From positions 186,001 through 250,000 of the forward strand of contig NZ_JACHXI010000004.1 in assembly GCF_014191985.1 (NCBI RefSeq): 64,000 nt of DNA, written 5' to 3'. Position numbers and translations under genes: made by a program. This DNA is from Azomonas macrocytogenes. Lineage in GTDB: Bacteria; Pseudomonadota; Gammaproteobacteria; Pseudomonadales; Pseudomonadaceae. Positions 38,648 to 50,501 of the stretch are shown here, in pieces (position 1 is the stretch's first letter; each line of letters begins with the position of its first letter). The notes beneath the pieces were generated by a model. It made no database searches, had not been told where the DNA came from, and saw nothing but the letters and a program-made list of their open reading frames with translations.

Positions 38648-39751
38648 ATGCAATCTCTACAGGTCGAGCTTGGCGATCGTAGTTATCCTATTTATATCGG
38701 CGATCAGGTCTTGAGCGATTCCGAGTTGCTTGTTCGGCATATCTCCGGTCGGCAGGTCGCCATCGTTACAAACGAAACCGTTGCGCCACTTTATTATGAT
38801 CGGTTGCTGTCGGCGCTGGCCGGTTTCAGTGTCACTCCGATCGTGCTTCCCGATGGAGAAGCGTATAAAAATTGGCAGACACTGCAATCGATCTTCGATG
38901 GATTGCTATCCGCTCGCCACGATCGACGCACCACACTGATTGCGCTGGGGGGGGGAGTGGTAGGTGATATGGCAGGTTTTGCCGCGGCCTGTTATCAGCG
39001 TGGTGTCGATTTCATCCAGATTCCAACAACGCTGCTGTCGCAGGTGGATTCGTCCGTAGGTGGCAAGACCGGCATCAATCATCCGTTGGGCAAGAACATG
39101 ATTGGTGCGTTCTATCAGCCCAAAGCCGTACTGATCGATACATCCACCCTGAATACGTTACCGCCTCGTGAGCTGTCGGCCGGCCTGGCCGAAGTCGTCA
39201 AATACGGATTCATCTGCGACGTTTCCTTCCTGGATTGGCTCGAAGTCAATATGGTGCGTTTGCGCAGCCTGGACGCAACTGTTTTATCCGAGGCAATCCG
39301 GCGTTCTTGTGCAATCAAGGCCAGGGTGGTTGGAACCGATGAAAGAGAATCCGGTGTTCGTGCAGTATTGAATCTTGGCCATACTTTCGGTCATGCCATA
39401 GAAACTCATATGGGATATGGCTCCTGGCTGCACGGGGAGGCTGTTGGCGTTGGAACGGCAATGGCGTTGGAAATGTCTGCCCGCTTGGGCTGGATCGAGG
39501 CAGCGGAGCGTGATCGCGGGATTCGTCTGCTACAAAATTGCGGGCTCCCGGTCATACCCCCGGCCGAAATGCAAAAAGCAGACTTTCTTCGCCATATGTC
39601 AATTGACAAGAAGGTACTTGATGGTCAGTTACGCCTGGTTCTACTCAAGCAACTTGGCGAAGCTGTAGTAACAGGGCAGTTTCCCAGAGATGTACTGGAT
39701 GACGTCTTGAGTACCGACTATTCCACTCTGTCGGCTAACTCTGGATTTTGA
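38648..39751 (+). CDS. aroB: 3-dehydroquinate synthase
   Basis: A 367-residue NAD- and zinc-dependent enzyme forming 3-dehydroquinate, the second step of the shikimate pathway. Motifs include DGEAYKNW, the glycine-rich [21 protein letters not shown], the metal and substrate region [20 protein letters not shown], and the zinc-ligand His in [12 protein letters not shown] and HGEAVGVG. It follows aroK by 28 nt. Confidence 0.97.
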   Translation: MQSLQVELGDRSYPIYIGDQVLSDSELLVRHISGRQVAIVTNETVAPLYYDRLLSALAGFSVTPIVLPDGEAYKNWQTLQSIFDGLLSARHDRRTTLIALGGGVVGDMAGFAAACYQRGVDFIQIPTTLLSQVDSSVGGKTGINHPLGKNMIGAFYQPKAVLIDTSTLNTLPPRELSAGLAEVVKYGFICDVSFLDWLEVNMVRLRSLDATVLSEAIRRSCAIKARVVGTDERESGVRAVLNLGHTFGHAIETHMGYGSWLHGEAVGVGTAMALEMSARLGWIEAAERDRGIRLLQNCGLPVIPPAEMQKADFLRHMSIDKKVLDGQLRLVLLKQLGEAVVTGQFPRDVLDDVLSTDYSTLSANSGF

Positions 39752-39762
39752 GAAGAGAAACC

Positions 39763-41370
39763 ATGACCAGTTTGTCCGCCCAGGAGCCGTACCTCGGCCA
39801 GTATGGCTTTACGCATGATCCATTTGCTGCGCGAGTGCCGGGATTCAAGTTTTATCCTGCCCAGCGCAAACCGATTCTGGGGCAGTTGCACCATCTGGCG
39901 CGCTATAGCCAGTTGTTGCTGCTGGTGGTCGGGCCGCGAGGCAGTGGTAAAACGCTTTTGCGCCAGGCACTGGTTGCCAGTAGTAATAAACAGGCAGTAC
40001 AGAGCATCGTCATTACCCCTGATGGCCGAGAAGCGGCTGTATTGAAGCAGGTCGCGCTTGCTTTGGGCTGCGATGGGCATGCCGTGGGCGATGTCATGGC
40101 GCAGATTGGCCAGGCAACCTTGAACGGTCAGGAAATTTATCTTCTGGTAGATGATGCCGATCGACTGGGCCGTGAGGATATCGATTCGCTTCTGCATCTG
40201 GCCATTGGCGGCGTAGAAGGTCGGGCGCATGTATTTCTTTTTGGCGAGCCTTCGCTGGTCTCTCGGGTAAATGCACAGGTCGACGACAAGGAAAGTTTTC
40301 ATGTCATCGAGTTGCAGCGTTACAGCAAAGAGGAAACCAGGGGGTATCTTGCCCTGCGTCTGGAAGGGGCAGGTAGCGATCTGGATTGTTTGTCCGATGA
40401 GCAGATCGAGCGGATCCATGAGTTATCGGGTGGCTGGCCGGGAGAGATCAACCGCGTGGCCCGGGAGATCTTGCTGGATTCTCCGAAGGAGGGTCCAGAC
40501 GCTGGGCGATTCTCCATTGATGGTTGGCAACTGCCCTTGCCATTGAAGCATTTGCTCGGAATTGCCGTGATAATGGTGGGTGTTGTGCTCGCCTTGCTAT
40601 TCCAGGGCAAGAGCGAGAAATTGCCTTCCCCTGATGGTGAGCAGTTGGTGGCGAATACCGGGGTTGCCGATTCTTCGCGCGAAGAGACAGGCCGTTCCGA
40701 AGAAAACGGTGGGATGCCGCCGGTCGATGCTGGTGAACAGCCTTTGATCCGAGAGCCACTGGCTGCTGCGGCAAGCAGCGAAGATGGCGATATGCCGGAG
40801 CTTTCATCTGACTCTCTGGTGGGCGGAGTTCCAGGCTTGCCGCGAGTGGCCGAGGCGCCTCCCGTTCGGGCAAAGGTGCAACAAGCCCAGCCTGCCACGC
40901 CGATCGAGGCTGTGCCGCCGCGCGAAAGAGCCACGCCGCCTGTCGCATCGCGAACGCCACCTACCCCACCTGTGGTTCAATCCTCGCCTAAGGTACCGAT
41001 TTCCGAATCACGGCCTGCTGTACGGCCACAAGCACCTGCCCAGCCCCAGACACCAGCTAAAAATGCACCTGTGACCTCCAGGGCGACTGGAGTGGCAGGC
41101 TGGTACTTGAGCCAGCCTGGCTCGAATTATCTGCTTCAGGTGCTGGGGACGCGCTCGGAGCAAACTGCTCAGTCGATCCTGCGCCAGCATGGCAGTAACT
41201 ATCACTACTATGTGAAGCAGCACGAAGGGAAACCGCTTTATGTGGTGACGTATGGTAATTTCGGTAATCGCCAGGCTGCCATGGCAGCGATCAAGACGCT
41301 GCCGGCTTCCTTGCAATCGAGCAAGCCGTGGATACGCAATTTCGCCAGTATCCAGGCGGAGGCTCGATAA
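39763..41370 (+). CDS. damX: AAA-ATPase/SPOR-domain cell-division protein, DamX-like
   Basis: A 535-residue bitopic protein. The cytoplasmic part is an ExeA-like AAA domain with Walker A GPRGSGKT at residues 57-64 and a Walker B-like LLVDDADR near 128; one transmembrane helix lies near residues 260-282; a long Pro/Ala/Thr-rich periplasmic linker ends in a C-terminal SPOR domain (YLLQVLGTRSEQTAQSIL, VVTYGNFGNRQAA) that targets the division septum. The aroK-aroB-damX order supports the name. E. coli DamX lacks most of the ATPase motif function, so activity is not assured. Confidence 0.88.
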   Translation: MTSLSAQEPYLGQYGFTHDPFAARVPGFKFYPAQRKPILGQLHHLARYSQLLLLVVGPRGSGKTLLRQALVASSNKQAVQSIVITPDGREAAVLKQVALALGCDGHAVGDVMAQIGQATLNGQEIYLLVDDADRLGREDIDSLLHLAIGGVEGRAHVFLFGEPSLVSRVNAQVDDKESFHVIELQRYSKEETRGYLALRLEGAGSDLDCLSDEQIERIHELSGGWPGEINRVAREILLDSPKEGPDAGRFSIDGWQLPLPLKHLLGIAVIMVGVVLALLFQGKSEKLPSPDGEQLVANTGVADSSREETGRSEENGGMPPVDAGEQPLIREPLAAAASSEDGDMPELSSDSLVGGVPGLPRVAEAPPVRAKVQQAQPATPIEAVPPRERATPPVASRTPPTPPVVQSSPKVPISESRPAVRPQAPAQPQTPAKNAPVTSRATGVAGWYLSQPGSNYLLQVLGTRSEQTAQSILRQHGSNYHYYVKQHEGKPLYVVTYGNFGNRQAAMAAIKTLPASLQSSKPWIRNFASIQAEAR

Positions 41371-41540
41371 ACCGGTAGCAGCTTAATTTGGCACTGTGGA
41401 AAATCTTTCAATAAATATTGTTTTCTTTTCGCATGGCTATGTAGACTGCTCGGCCTTTTGCCTGCGCAAATTATGAGCTTTGCTCCATTTCGTTCGTTGG
41501 CAAGAGTTGATTTACAACGAAGTTAGCTGGTGGAGAGCCT

Positions 41541-44500
41541 ATGAGAGCAGGTTTGTTTCGTCCTGAAGAGTTCAAGGATAACTGTGGTTTCGGCCTGATT
41601 GCCCATATGCAGGGCGAGGCTAGCCATCACCTGCTGAAAACGGCCATCCAGTCTCTAACCTGCATGACTCATCGTGGCGGTATCAACGCTGACGGTAAGA
41701 CCGGTGATGGCTGCGGGCTCCTGTTACAGAAGCCGGATGCCTTTTTACGTGTCGTGGCCCGCGAGTGTTTCAATGCGGAACTTCCGGCCCAATATGCAGT
41801 GGGCATGATTTTCCTCAACCAGGACCCAGCCAAGGCTGAAGCCGCTCGCAATAGCCTGAACCGGGAGATTGCTGCCCAAGGGCTTTCCTTGGTCGGGTGG
41901 CGCGAAGTTCCTGTGGATTCCAGCGTTCTGGGGCGTCTCGCTCTCGAAAACCTGCCGCGTATCGAGCAGGTTTTCCTGAGTGGTGACGGTCTTTCCGAGC
42001 AGGATTTCGCTCTCAAGCTGTTTTTCGCCCGGCGTTGTGCCGAGGTTGCCCTGAAAGATGATCAGGATTTCTATATCTGCAGCCTGTCGGACAAGGATAT
42101 TGTCTATAAAGGGCTGATGATGCCGGCGGACTTGACTCATTTCTATCCTGATCTGGGTGATGAACGCATGGCTACGGCCATTTGCGTGTTCCACCAACGC
42201 TTCTCCACCAATACCTTACCGAAATGGCCATTGGCGCAGCCATTTCGCTTTCTCGCCCACAATGGCGAGATCAATACGATTACTGGTAACCGCAACTGGG
42301 CACAGGCCCGGCGCACCAAGTTTTCCAGTCCGGCTTTGCCAGATCTGGCCGGTTTCGGCTCGCTGGTCAATCGTACCGGTTCCGACTCGTCCAGCATGGA
42401 CAATATGCTGGAAATATTGGTCACTGGCGGTATCGATCTGTTCCGTGGCCTGCGCATGATCATTCCGCCAGCCTGGCAGAATGTCGAAACCATGGATCCC
42501 GATCTGCGGGCTTTTTACGAATATAACTCGATGCATATGGAGCCCTGGGACGGTCCGGCCGGCGTTGTGCTGACCGATGGTCGCTACGCTGTCTGTTTGC
42601 TCGATCGCAACGGTCTCCGGCCGGCACGCTGGGTTACCACGAAGAATGGCTACATCACACTGGCTTCGGAAGTTGGAGTCTGGGACTACAAAGCCGAAGA
42701 TGTGGTAGCCAAAGGCCGTGTCGGCCCTGGCCAGATCCTGGCGGTCGATACCCAGACTGGCGAAGTACTGCAGAGCGATGACATCGATAACAAGCTGAAA
42801 GACCGTCATCCTTACAAAAAATGGCTGCGTGAAAATGCCCTGCGCATCCAGTCGACCCTGGATGACAAGGATCATGGTTCGCCGTTCTACGATGCGGACC
42901 AGCTCAAGCAGTACATGAAGATGTTCCAGGTTACCTTCGAAGAGCGTGACCAAATACTGCGTCCGCTCGGCGAGCAAGGCCAGGAAGCGGTCGGCTCGAT
43001 GGGCGACGATACGCCGATAGCGGTTCTGTCCAGGCGTGTCCGTTCTCCCTACGATTATTTTCGCCAGCAATTCGCTCAGGTGACCAACCCGCCGATCGAT
43101 CCGCTACGCGAGTCTATCGTCATGTCGCTGGAGACCTGCCTGGGGGCCGAGCGCAATGTATTCGAGGAAACCGGAGAGCATGCGAACCGTGCGATTCTGA
43201 CTACGCCACTGATTTCCCCGGCGAAGTGGCACAGCATCATGACACTGGAGCGTCCCGGCTTCGAAAGGCAACTGATCGATCTCAACTATGAGCAAGCGTT
43301 GGGATTGGAAGCGGCGGTGCGCAATATCACCGAGCAGGCTGAAGAGGCGGTGCGTGGCGGCAAGGTTCTACTGGTTCTGAGCGACCGCCATATCGCACCA
43401 GGCAAGCTGCCGGTGCATGCCTCGTTGGCGGTTGGTGCCGTACATCACCATCTGGTGGAAAAAGGTCTGCGCTGCGACTGCAATATCCTGGTCGAAACGG
43501 CTACGGCCCGCGATCCGCACCAGTTTGCTGTGCTGATCGGCTTCGGTGCGACGGCAGTCTACCCCTACCTGGCCTACGAGGTGCTGGGTGATCTGATCCG
43601 CACCGGTGAGATCCTCGGGGACCTCTACGAAGTATTCAAGAACTATCGCAAAGGTATTTCCAAGGGCTTGATGAAGATCCTCTCGAAGATGGGGATTTCC
43701 ACCGTGGCCTCGTATCGTGGTGCCCAGTTGTTCGAGGCCGTGGGATTATCCGATGAGGTGGTGGATTTCAGTTTCCGTGGGGTAGCCAGTCGTATCAAGG
43801 GCGCTCGCTTCGTCGATTTGGAAGCTGGGCAGAAGCTTCTGGCTGTCGAGGCCTGGAGCGTACGCAAGCCTATTCAACAGGGCGGGCTGCTCAAGTTCGT
43901 CTACGGTGGCGAGTACCATGCCTACAACCCCGATGTGGTCGGGGCATTGCAGACAGCAGTACAGGAAGGCAGCTACGAAAAATTCAAGGAATTCTCGGCC
44001 TTGGTGGATCAGCGTCCGGTCTCCATGTTGCGCGACCTGCTCAAGCTCAAGGAGGCCGAGCAGCCTCTGGCCCTGGAAGAAGTAGAGCCTATCGAGTCTA
44101 TCCTCAAGCGTTTCGATTCGGCTGGTATCTCTCTTGGAGCCCTGTCTCCCGAAGCCCACGAGGCCATCGCCGAGGCAATGAACCGGCTGGGCGCCCGCTC
44201 GAACTCGGGTGAGGGCGGCGAAGATCCGGCGCGCTACGGCACCATCAGAAGCTCGAAGATCAAGCAGGTCGCTACCGGCCGCTTCGGTGTGACCCCGGAA
44301 TACCTGGTCAATGCCGAAGTGTTGCAAATCAAGGTGGCCCAGGGCGCCAAACCAGGTGAAGGCGGTCAGTTGCCGGGTGGCAAGGTGAATCCACTGATTG
44401 CCCGCCTGCGCCACTCGGTACCGGGTGTGACCCTGATTTCGCCGCCACCGCATCACGATATTTACTCCATCGAAGACCTTGCGCAGCTGATTTTCGACCT

Positions 44501-45989
44501 GAAGCAGGTTAATCCTGAGGCCCTGGTCTCGGTGAAATTGGTGGCCGAGCCGGGAGTGGGTACTATCGCAGCCGGTGTGGCCAAGGCCTATGCTGATCTG
44601 ATCACGATCTCCGGCCACGATGGCGGAACCGGTGCCTCGCCGCTGTCGTCGATTCGCTATGCCGGCAGTCCCTGGGAACTAGGGCTGGCCGAAGCTCATC
44701 AGACCCTGCGCGGCAATGACCTGCGCGGCAATGTTCGGGTACAGGCCGATGGCGGTTTGAAGACCGGTCTCGATGTGATCAAGGCTGCCATTCTTGGTGC
44801 CGAGAGCTTTGGTTTTGGTACGGCACCGATGATTGCCCTGGGTTGTAAATACCTGCGTATCTGTCACCTGAACAACTGCGCCACGGGTGTTGCCACTCAG
44901 AACGACAAACTGCGCAAGGAGCATTTCATCGGCACAGTGGAAATGGTGATGAGCTTTTTCACCTTCGTTGCCGAAGAAACCCGTGAGTGGTTGGCCAGGC
45001 TGGGAGTCCGTTCGGTTGCCGAGCTGATCGGCCGTACCGATCTGCTCGAAGTGCTGCCTGGCGAGACCGAGCAGCAGGCGCACCTGGATCTGTCGCCGTT
45101 GCTGGGCAGCGATCTTGTTCCCCAGGACAAACCCCAGTTTTGCCTGGCCGAGCGTAACCCTCCGTTCGACCAGGGGTTGCTGGCTGAAAAAATGGTCGAG
45201 CTATCCAGGGCTGCCATTGCTGCCAGGAGTGGCGGTGATTTTGCAATGGATATCTGTAACTGCGACCGTTCCATCGGTGCTCGTGTTTCCGGCGAAATCG
45301 CCAAAGCGCATGGCAATCATGGAATGAACGATGCGCCGATTTCCTTCCGCTTCAAGGGGACTGCCGGGCAGAGTTTCGGTGTCTGGAATGCCGGCGGGCT
45401 CAACCTGTACCTCGAAGGTGATGCCAACGACTATGTAGGCAAAGGCATGACCGGTGGCAAGCTGGTGGTCACGCTGCCCAAGGGCTCGTCCTTGGACACC
45501 CGAGAGTCGGCTATTATCGGCAATACCTGCCTGTACGGTGCTACTGGTGGCAAGCTGTTCGCTGCCGGTACGGCGGGTGAACGCTTCGCCGTCCGTAACT
45601 CGGGCGCGCACACGGTTGTCGAAGGTACTGGTGATCACTGTTGCGAATACATGACTGGCGGTTTCGTCTGTGTGCTGGGCAAGACCGGTTATAACTTTGC
45701 TTCCGGTATGACCGGTGGGTTCGCTTACGTGCTCGATCTGGACAACAGCTTCGTCGATCGTTTGAACAACGAGCTGGTGAATATCCATCGCATCACTGGT
45801 GAATCCATGGAGGCCCATCGCCATCGTTTGCGTGAGGTGCTGAGCGAATATGTCATGGAAACCAGCAGTTCCTGGGGAGCCGAGCTGCTGGAAAATCTGG
45901 ACGACTACCTGCGGCGCTTCTGGCTGGTCAAACCAAAAGCGGCCAACCTGGCCTCGCTGCTTACCAGCACCCGGGCGAATCCGCAATAA
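41541..45989 (+). CDS. gltB: Glutamate synthase (NADPH) large subunit
   Basis: A 1482-residue enzyme transferring the glutamine amide nitrogen to 2-oxoglutarate. A 14-residue propeptide precedes Cys15 in NCGFGL, the catalytic nucleophile of the class II amidotransferase domain (about 15-430). The central and FMN-binding synthase domains (about 470-1200) include [12 protein letters not shown] and the 3Fe-4S cysteines in [17 protein letters not shown]. The C-terminal GXGXG beta-helix ([25 protein letters not shown]) is complete. GGAGAG lies just before the ATG. It forms an operon with gltD. Confidence 0.97.
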   Translation: MRAGLFRPEEFKDNCGFGLIAHMQGEASHHLLKTAIQSLTCMTHRGGINADGKTGDGCGLLLQKPDAFLRVVARECFNAELPAQYAVGMIFLNQDPAKAEAARNSLNREIAAQGLSLVGWREVPVDSSVLGRLALENLPRIEQVFLSGDGLSEQDFALKLFFARRCAEVALKDDQDFYICSLSDKDIVYKGLMMPADLTHFYPDLGDERMATAICVFHQRFSTNTLPKWPLAQPFRFLAHNGEINTITGNRNWAQARRTKFSSPALPDLAGFGSLVNRTGSDSSSMDNMLEILVTGGIDLFRGLRMIIPPAWQNVETMDPDLRAFYEYNSMHMEPWDGPAGVVLTDGRYAVCLLDRNGLRPARWVTTKNGYITLASEVGVWDYKAEDVVAKGRVGPGQILAVDTQTGEVLQSDDIDNKLKDRHPYKKWLRENALRIQSTLDDKDHGSPFYDADQLKQYMKMFQVTFEERDQILRPLGEQGQEAVGSMGDDTPIAVLSRRVRSPYDYFRQQFAQVTNPPIDPLRESIVMSLETCLGAERNVFEETGEHANRAILTTPLISPAKWHSIMTLERPGFERQLIDLNYEQALGLEAAVRNITEQAEEAVRGGKVLLVLSDRHIAPGKLPVHASLAVGAVHHHLVEKGLRCDCNILVETATARDPHQFAVLIGFGATAVYPYLAYEVLGDLIRTGEILGDLYEVFKNYRKGISKGLMKILSKMGISTVASYRGAQLFEAVGLSDEVVDFSFRGVASRIKGARFVDLEAGQKLLAVEAWSVRKPIQQGGLLKFVYGGEYHAYNPDVVGALQTAVQEGSYEKFKEFSALVDQRPVSMLRDLLKLKEAEQPLALEEVEPIESILKRFDSAGISLGALSPEAHEAIAEAMNRLGARSNSGEGGEDPARYGTIRSSKIKQVATGRFGVTPEYLVNAEVLQIKVAQGAKPGEGGQLPGGKVNPLIARLRHSVPGVTLISPPPHHDIYSIEDLAQLIFDLKQVNPEALVSVKLVAEPGVGTIAAGVAKAYADLITISGHDGGTGASPLSSIRYAGSPWELGLAEAHQTLRGNDLRGNVRVQADGGLKTGLDVIKAAILGAESFGFGTAPMIALGCKYLRICHLNNCATGVATQNDKLRKEHFIGTVEMVMSFFTFVAEETREWLARLGVRSVAELIGRTDLLEVLPGETEQQAHLDLSPLLGSDLVPQDKPQFCLAERNPPFDQGLLAEKMVELSRAAIAARSGGDFAMDICNCDRSIGARVSGEIAKAHGNHGMNDAPISFRFKGTAGQSFGVWNAGGLNLYLEGDANDYVGKGMTGGKLVVTLPKGSSLDTRESAIIGNTCLYGATGGKLFAAGTAGERFAVRNSGAHTVVEGTGDHCCEYMTGGFVCVLGKTGYNFASGMTGGFAYVLDLDNSFVDRLNNELVNIHRITGESMEAHRHRLREVLSEYVMETSSSWGAELLENLDDYLRRFWLVKPKAANLASLLTSTRANPQ

Positions 45990-45998
45990 GCAAGCTTC

Positions 45999-46037
45999 GA
46001 GCGACGGACCCGGACCTGGTGTCCGCTCCGTCGGCTC
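45999..46037 (+). other. Long intercistronic hairpin between gltB and gltD
   Basis: GAGC, GACGGA and CGGAC pair in order with GTCCG, TCCGTC and GCTC around a CTGGT loop, giving 15 base pairs with only small interruptions. It begins 10 nt after the gltB stop. No T-run follows, so it is more likely an mRNA-processing or stability element or a REP-like palindrome than a terminator. A CTTGCAGCTTGAAGC stretch follows it. Confidence 0.7.
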
Positions 46038-46094
46038 ACCGTGATCGTCTTGCAGCTTGAAGCGTGTGGCTGGCGGCTGCTGTAAAGAGGTTAA

Positions 46095-47516
<1,422 letters not shown>

Positions 47517-47545
47517 TTGCCGGGTCGTCCCTTTGGCAATTCATG

Positions 47546-47578
47546 AAAGGCACGGCTTGTCCGTGCCTTTTGTTTTTC
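47546..47578 (+). terminator. Rho-independent terminator of gltBD
   Basis: AAAGGCACGG pairs with CCGTGCCTTT across a CTTGT loop and is followed by TGTTTTT, about 30 nt after the gltD stop. Confidence 0.92.
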
Positions 47579-47621
47579 GCTTTGCGACAATCCATCGGTA
47601 ATTTCCTGCCGGAACCCCGCC

Positions 47622-48683
47622 ATGACCGCTCTGAAGAACGACCGCTTTCTCCGTGCCCTACTCAAGCAACCCGTCGATGTCACGCCCGTCTGGATGATGC
47701 GCCAGGCTGGGCGCTACCTGCCCGAATACCGGGCCAGCCGGCAGAAGGCGGGCGACTTCATGAGCCTGTGCCGCAACCCGGAGCTGGCCTGCGAGGTGAC
47801 CTTGCAGCCGCTGGATCGCTATCCGCTGGACGCGGCCATCCTGTTCTCCGACATCCTCACCGTGCCGGATGCGATGGGGCTGGGCCTGTACTTCGAGACC
47901 GGCGAAGGACCGCGTTTCCGCAAGGCCGTCGACAGCCGCGCCGCCATCGAGGCGCTGCCGATTCCCGACGCCGAGCAGGATCTGGGCTATGTGATGGAAG
48001 CGGTGCGGACCATCCGCCGCGAACTGAATGGCCGGGTGCCGCTGATCGGCTTTTCCGGCAGCCCCTGGACCCTGGCCACCTACATGGTGGAGGGCGGCTC
48101 CTCGAAGGATTTCCGCAAGTCCAAGGCGCTGCTTTACGACAATCCCCAGGCCATGCACTTGTTGCTGGACAAGTTGGCGCAAGCGGTGACGAGCTACCTC
48201 AACGGCCAGATCCGTGCCGGTGCCCAGGCAGTACAGATTTTCGATACCTGGGGCGGTAGCCTGTCCGATGCGGCTTATCGCGAATTTTCCCTGGCCTATA
48301 TGGAGCGCATCGTCGCTGGTTTGACTCGGGAGAACGATGGGCGACCGGTACCGGTGATTCTCTTCACCAAGAACGGCGGACTCTGGCTGGAGGCGATGGC
48401 TGCCAGCGGTGCCGATGCGCTGGGGCTGGACTGGACCTGCGATATCCGCAACGCCCGCGAGCGAGTCGGCGACAAAGTGGCGTTGCAAGGCAACATGGAT
48501 CCAACTGTGCTATATGCCAATCCGCAGGCCATTCGTGCCGAAGTCGGGCGAATTCTCGAACGCTACGGCAAGGGTTCGGGGCATGTCTTCAATCTCGGCC
48601 ATGGCATCACCCCGGAGGTCGATCCGGCCCATGCCGGGGTCTTTATCGAGGCGGTGCACGAACTCTCGGCGCGCTACCACTGA
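47622..48683 (+). CDS. hemE: Uroporphyrinogen decarboxylase
   Basis: A 353-residue enzyme converting uroporphyrinogen III to coproporphyrinogen III in haem synthesis. The signature [16 protein letters not shown] with substrate-binding Arg residues is at about 22-37; [17 protein letters not shown] holds the catalytic Asp; [17 protein letters not shown] and [14 protein letters not shown] are present. It is the last gene of the conserved block before the repeat-rich accessory region. Confidence 0.97.
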   Translation: MTALKNDRFLRALLKQPVDVTPVWMMRQAGRYLPEYRASRQKAGDFMSLCRNPELACEVTLQPLDRYPLDAAILFSDILTVPDAMGLGLYFETGEGPRFRKAVDSRAAIEALPIPDAEQDLGYVMEAVRTIRRELNGRVPLIGFSGSPWTLATYMVEGGSSKDFRKSKALLYDNPQAMHLLLDKLAQAVTSYLNGQIRAGAQAVQIFDTWGGSLSDAAYREFSLAYMERIVAGLTRENDGRPVPVILFTKNGGLWLEAMAASGADALGLDWTCDIRNARERVGDKVALQGNMDPTVLYANPQAIRAEVGRILERYGKGSGHVFNLGHGITPEVDPAHAGVFIEAVHELSARYH

Positions 48684-48726
48684 CGGCGAAAGGCCGATAA
48701 GAGCAGCGGAAGGCCAGGTGAAAAAC

Positions 48727-48752
48727 AGGGCGTAGCTGCAAGCGCCTTTTTA
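48727..48752 (+). terminator. Weak terminator-like hairpin after hemE
   Basis: AGGGCG pairs with CGCCTT (one G-U) and runs into TTTTT, about 45 nt after the hemE stop. The stem is short, so this is tentative. Confidence 0.45.
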
Positions 48753-48794
48753 TCCGGCCCTCCACTGCATCTTCGAGAAGCGCCTGTTGCCCAT

Positions 48795-48919
48795 GGAAAA
48801 CCGCAGCACGGATTTTCCCCGCGTAGGGTGGACAACGCCGTAGGCTTGTCCACCGAACGAGGGGCGAATGGTCCGGACCTTCCCGGTGGAAAACCGCTGC
48901 GCGGGTTTTCCACCCTACG
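48795..48919. repeat. Cluster of GGTGGA-type hairpin repeats
   Basis: Two clear units: GGTGGACAA at 48827-48835 pairs with TTGTCCACC at 48846-48854 (preceded by GCGTAG), and GGTGGAAAACC at 48885-48895 pairs with GGTTTTCCACC at 48904-48914 (followed by CTACGG). A degraded third unit (GGAAAACCGC ... GATTTTCC) lies at 48795-48817. The flanking GTAG/CTAC marks them as members of one repeat type. The cluster directly abuts the truncated ABC gene. Confidence 0.85.
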
Positions 48920-49157
48920 GGCCGGCTGGCGCTTCATGCGCCGCTGGATGAGCTGAAGGAACGATTGCGCCGGGTCTGGCTGCCATCCGGCAGCGATCTT
49001 CCGGCCAATCCACTGCCCGGCGAGCATGCGCGCTGGCACCTGGCGGACGGTAGCTGGAGCCCTGCTGGTGGAGGACGGCAACGATCTGGAAAGACTTCCG
49101 GATGCGCGGACGGATGCCCTTGGGCTGGAAGACATCTTCGAGGAACTGGCGCGATGA
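48920..49157 (+). pseudogene. 3' remnant of an ABC transporter ATP-binding gene, truncated and frameshifted
   Basis: From 48920 a coding-like frame reads GRLALHAPLDELKERLRRVWLP to WHLADGSWS, resembling the end of an ABC ATPase, where a 'GRL' beta strand precedes a variable C-terminal domain. Near 49060 a 1-nt insertion (in AGCCCTGC) shifts the continuation to LLVEDGNDLERLPDAR, then LEDIFEELAR and TGA at 49155-49157. The P-loop, signature and Walker B parts are absent; the frame begins exactly at the repeat cluster. The stop overlaps the permease ATG (ATGA), as in an intact transporter operon. The exact transporter family is not recognised. Confidence 0.65.
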
Positions 49158-50382
49158 ATGCGGGAGGGCTTTCCGCGTGGACCCGGGTGATGTTTCCCAA
49201 TTGCTCGCGCACTCTGGTCGCCGTGCTGCTGGGCGTGCTCTTCATGTCACCGAGCCTTTATCTGCATTACGCCAAGGGAATGCAGCAGGATGGCGTTTTC
49301 ATACTGTTCAGTGCTGGCGGCTTTTCCTGTATCTGGTGGCTGCTGCTGGGGTCGCGCGGGTCGATGCTGGCCTGGTGTGGTGGCGCTCTCCGTTTGCCGA
49401 ACCTGGGCTGCATGCTGCTGAGGTTCGGCTTGGGGCATGGCTCGTTGTCGATCATCGTGCCGACAGGACTGCTGGCGATCCTGATTCCGGAGATCGCTCC
49501 CTTTCGGCTGTTTGGCGCTCTTGCTCTGGGTGCCGGGCTGGGCTTTTTCCTGTCCAGCGTGCCGGCTTCCAGCTGGCTGCTGGTATGGCTCGCTCTGTGG
49601 CTGGTCGTCAATCTTGCCGGCAGTCTGGCCATCGATTGGCAAGGTCTCCTGGCGGACCGCCCGGAGCGATGGCTACTGTTGGCTGCGGGAGGTTTCCTGC
49701 TTGGCAGCCTGGCCTGGTGACAGCCCTGGGCCTCACATGGTCGGGGTGCGGGCGCCATGGAGCGTGGCGTTTGCCCCTGGCCGTTGTGGTTGGCGGCATC
49801 TTCGCCGGCTGGGTGGCCGGGCAGTTTCTATCGAAATCGCTGCTGTCGATGCTGGTGAGCATGGGGGGGCCACGTCTGCTCCTGCAGTTCGACAGCCGCG
49901 TCTTCTCCCTGGCTGCTCTGCGGGAGTCGACGGCCCGTGCCCAATGCGCCGAACTGGTCACGCTGCCCGGATTGACGCCCCAGGGCGACTGGGGGCGGCT
50001 GATGCTGCGCATGATTCTGGGTTTGCAGGTGCGTCGTTTCCTGGTACTGGCCATCCTGGCGAGCGTTCTGGGTAGCTACTGCGAACTGCCGCCTGCCTGG
50101 TGGCAGTGGTGGCTGCTCGTAGTGCTGGTGGTGCTGCCGCTGGGCTTGGTGGGCACCTTGCTGGTTCTGCGTGGCCTGCTCCGCTGGTGGGGGTTGCTGG
50201 TGTTGCAGTTCAGCGTGCTGATCTTCAGCTTGGTGGCCAGCCAGATCAGCACACTTATGGCGGACTCTTCCCTGCTGGGTGTCCTGCTGGTTGGCTGGGG
50301 CCTGGCCGGTATCGCCGCCTTGCTGGTGGTGGCCTGGTTGTGTCCGTGGCTTTGGCACCGGGAGCGATGGCTTGTCGATTAG
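49154..50382 (+). pseudogene. ABC transporter permease-like membrane protein, frameshifted
   Basis: The first part (MNAGGLSAWTRVMFPNCS, starting at 49154) encodes several hydrophobic helices such as LVAVLLGVLFM, LLRFGLGHGSLSIIV and WLLVWLALWLVVNLAGS, and stops at TGA 49718-49720. In another frame, beginning near 49705, further helices follow without a start codon of their own (RLPLAVVVGGIFAGW, RFLVLAILASVLGSY, WWQWWLLVVLVVLPLGLVG, GLAGIAALLVVAWL) down to TAG 50380-50382. A 1-nt loss near 49700-49720 explains both halves; the joined product would be about 410 residues. It is coupled to the ATPase relic upstream. Substrate unknown. Confidence 0.65.
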
Positions 50383-50501
50383 CGGATTTCCGCCTGGTTC
50401 CCGGCACCTTTTGCCGGCTCAGTGCCAGTCCTCTCAAGAAATAGAAGCTGTAAGTGACTGTTTTTTTAGGGAGCTTGGTAGCGCGTGCGGGAGTTGGGTT
50501 G

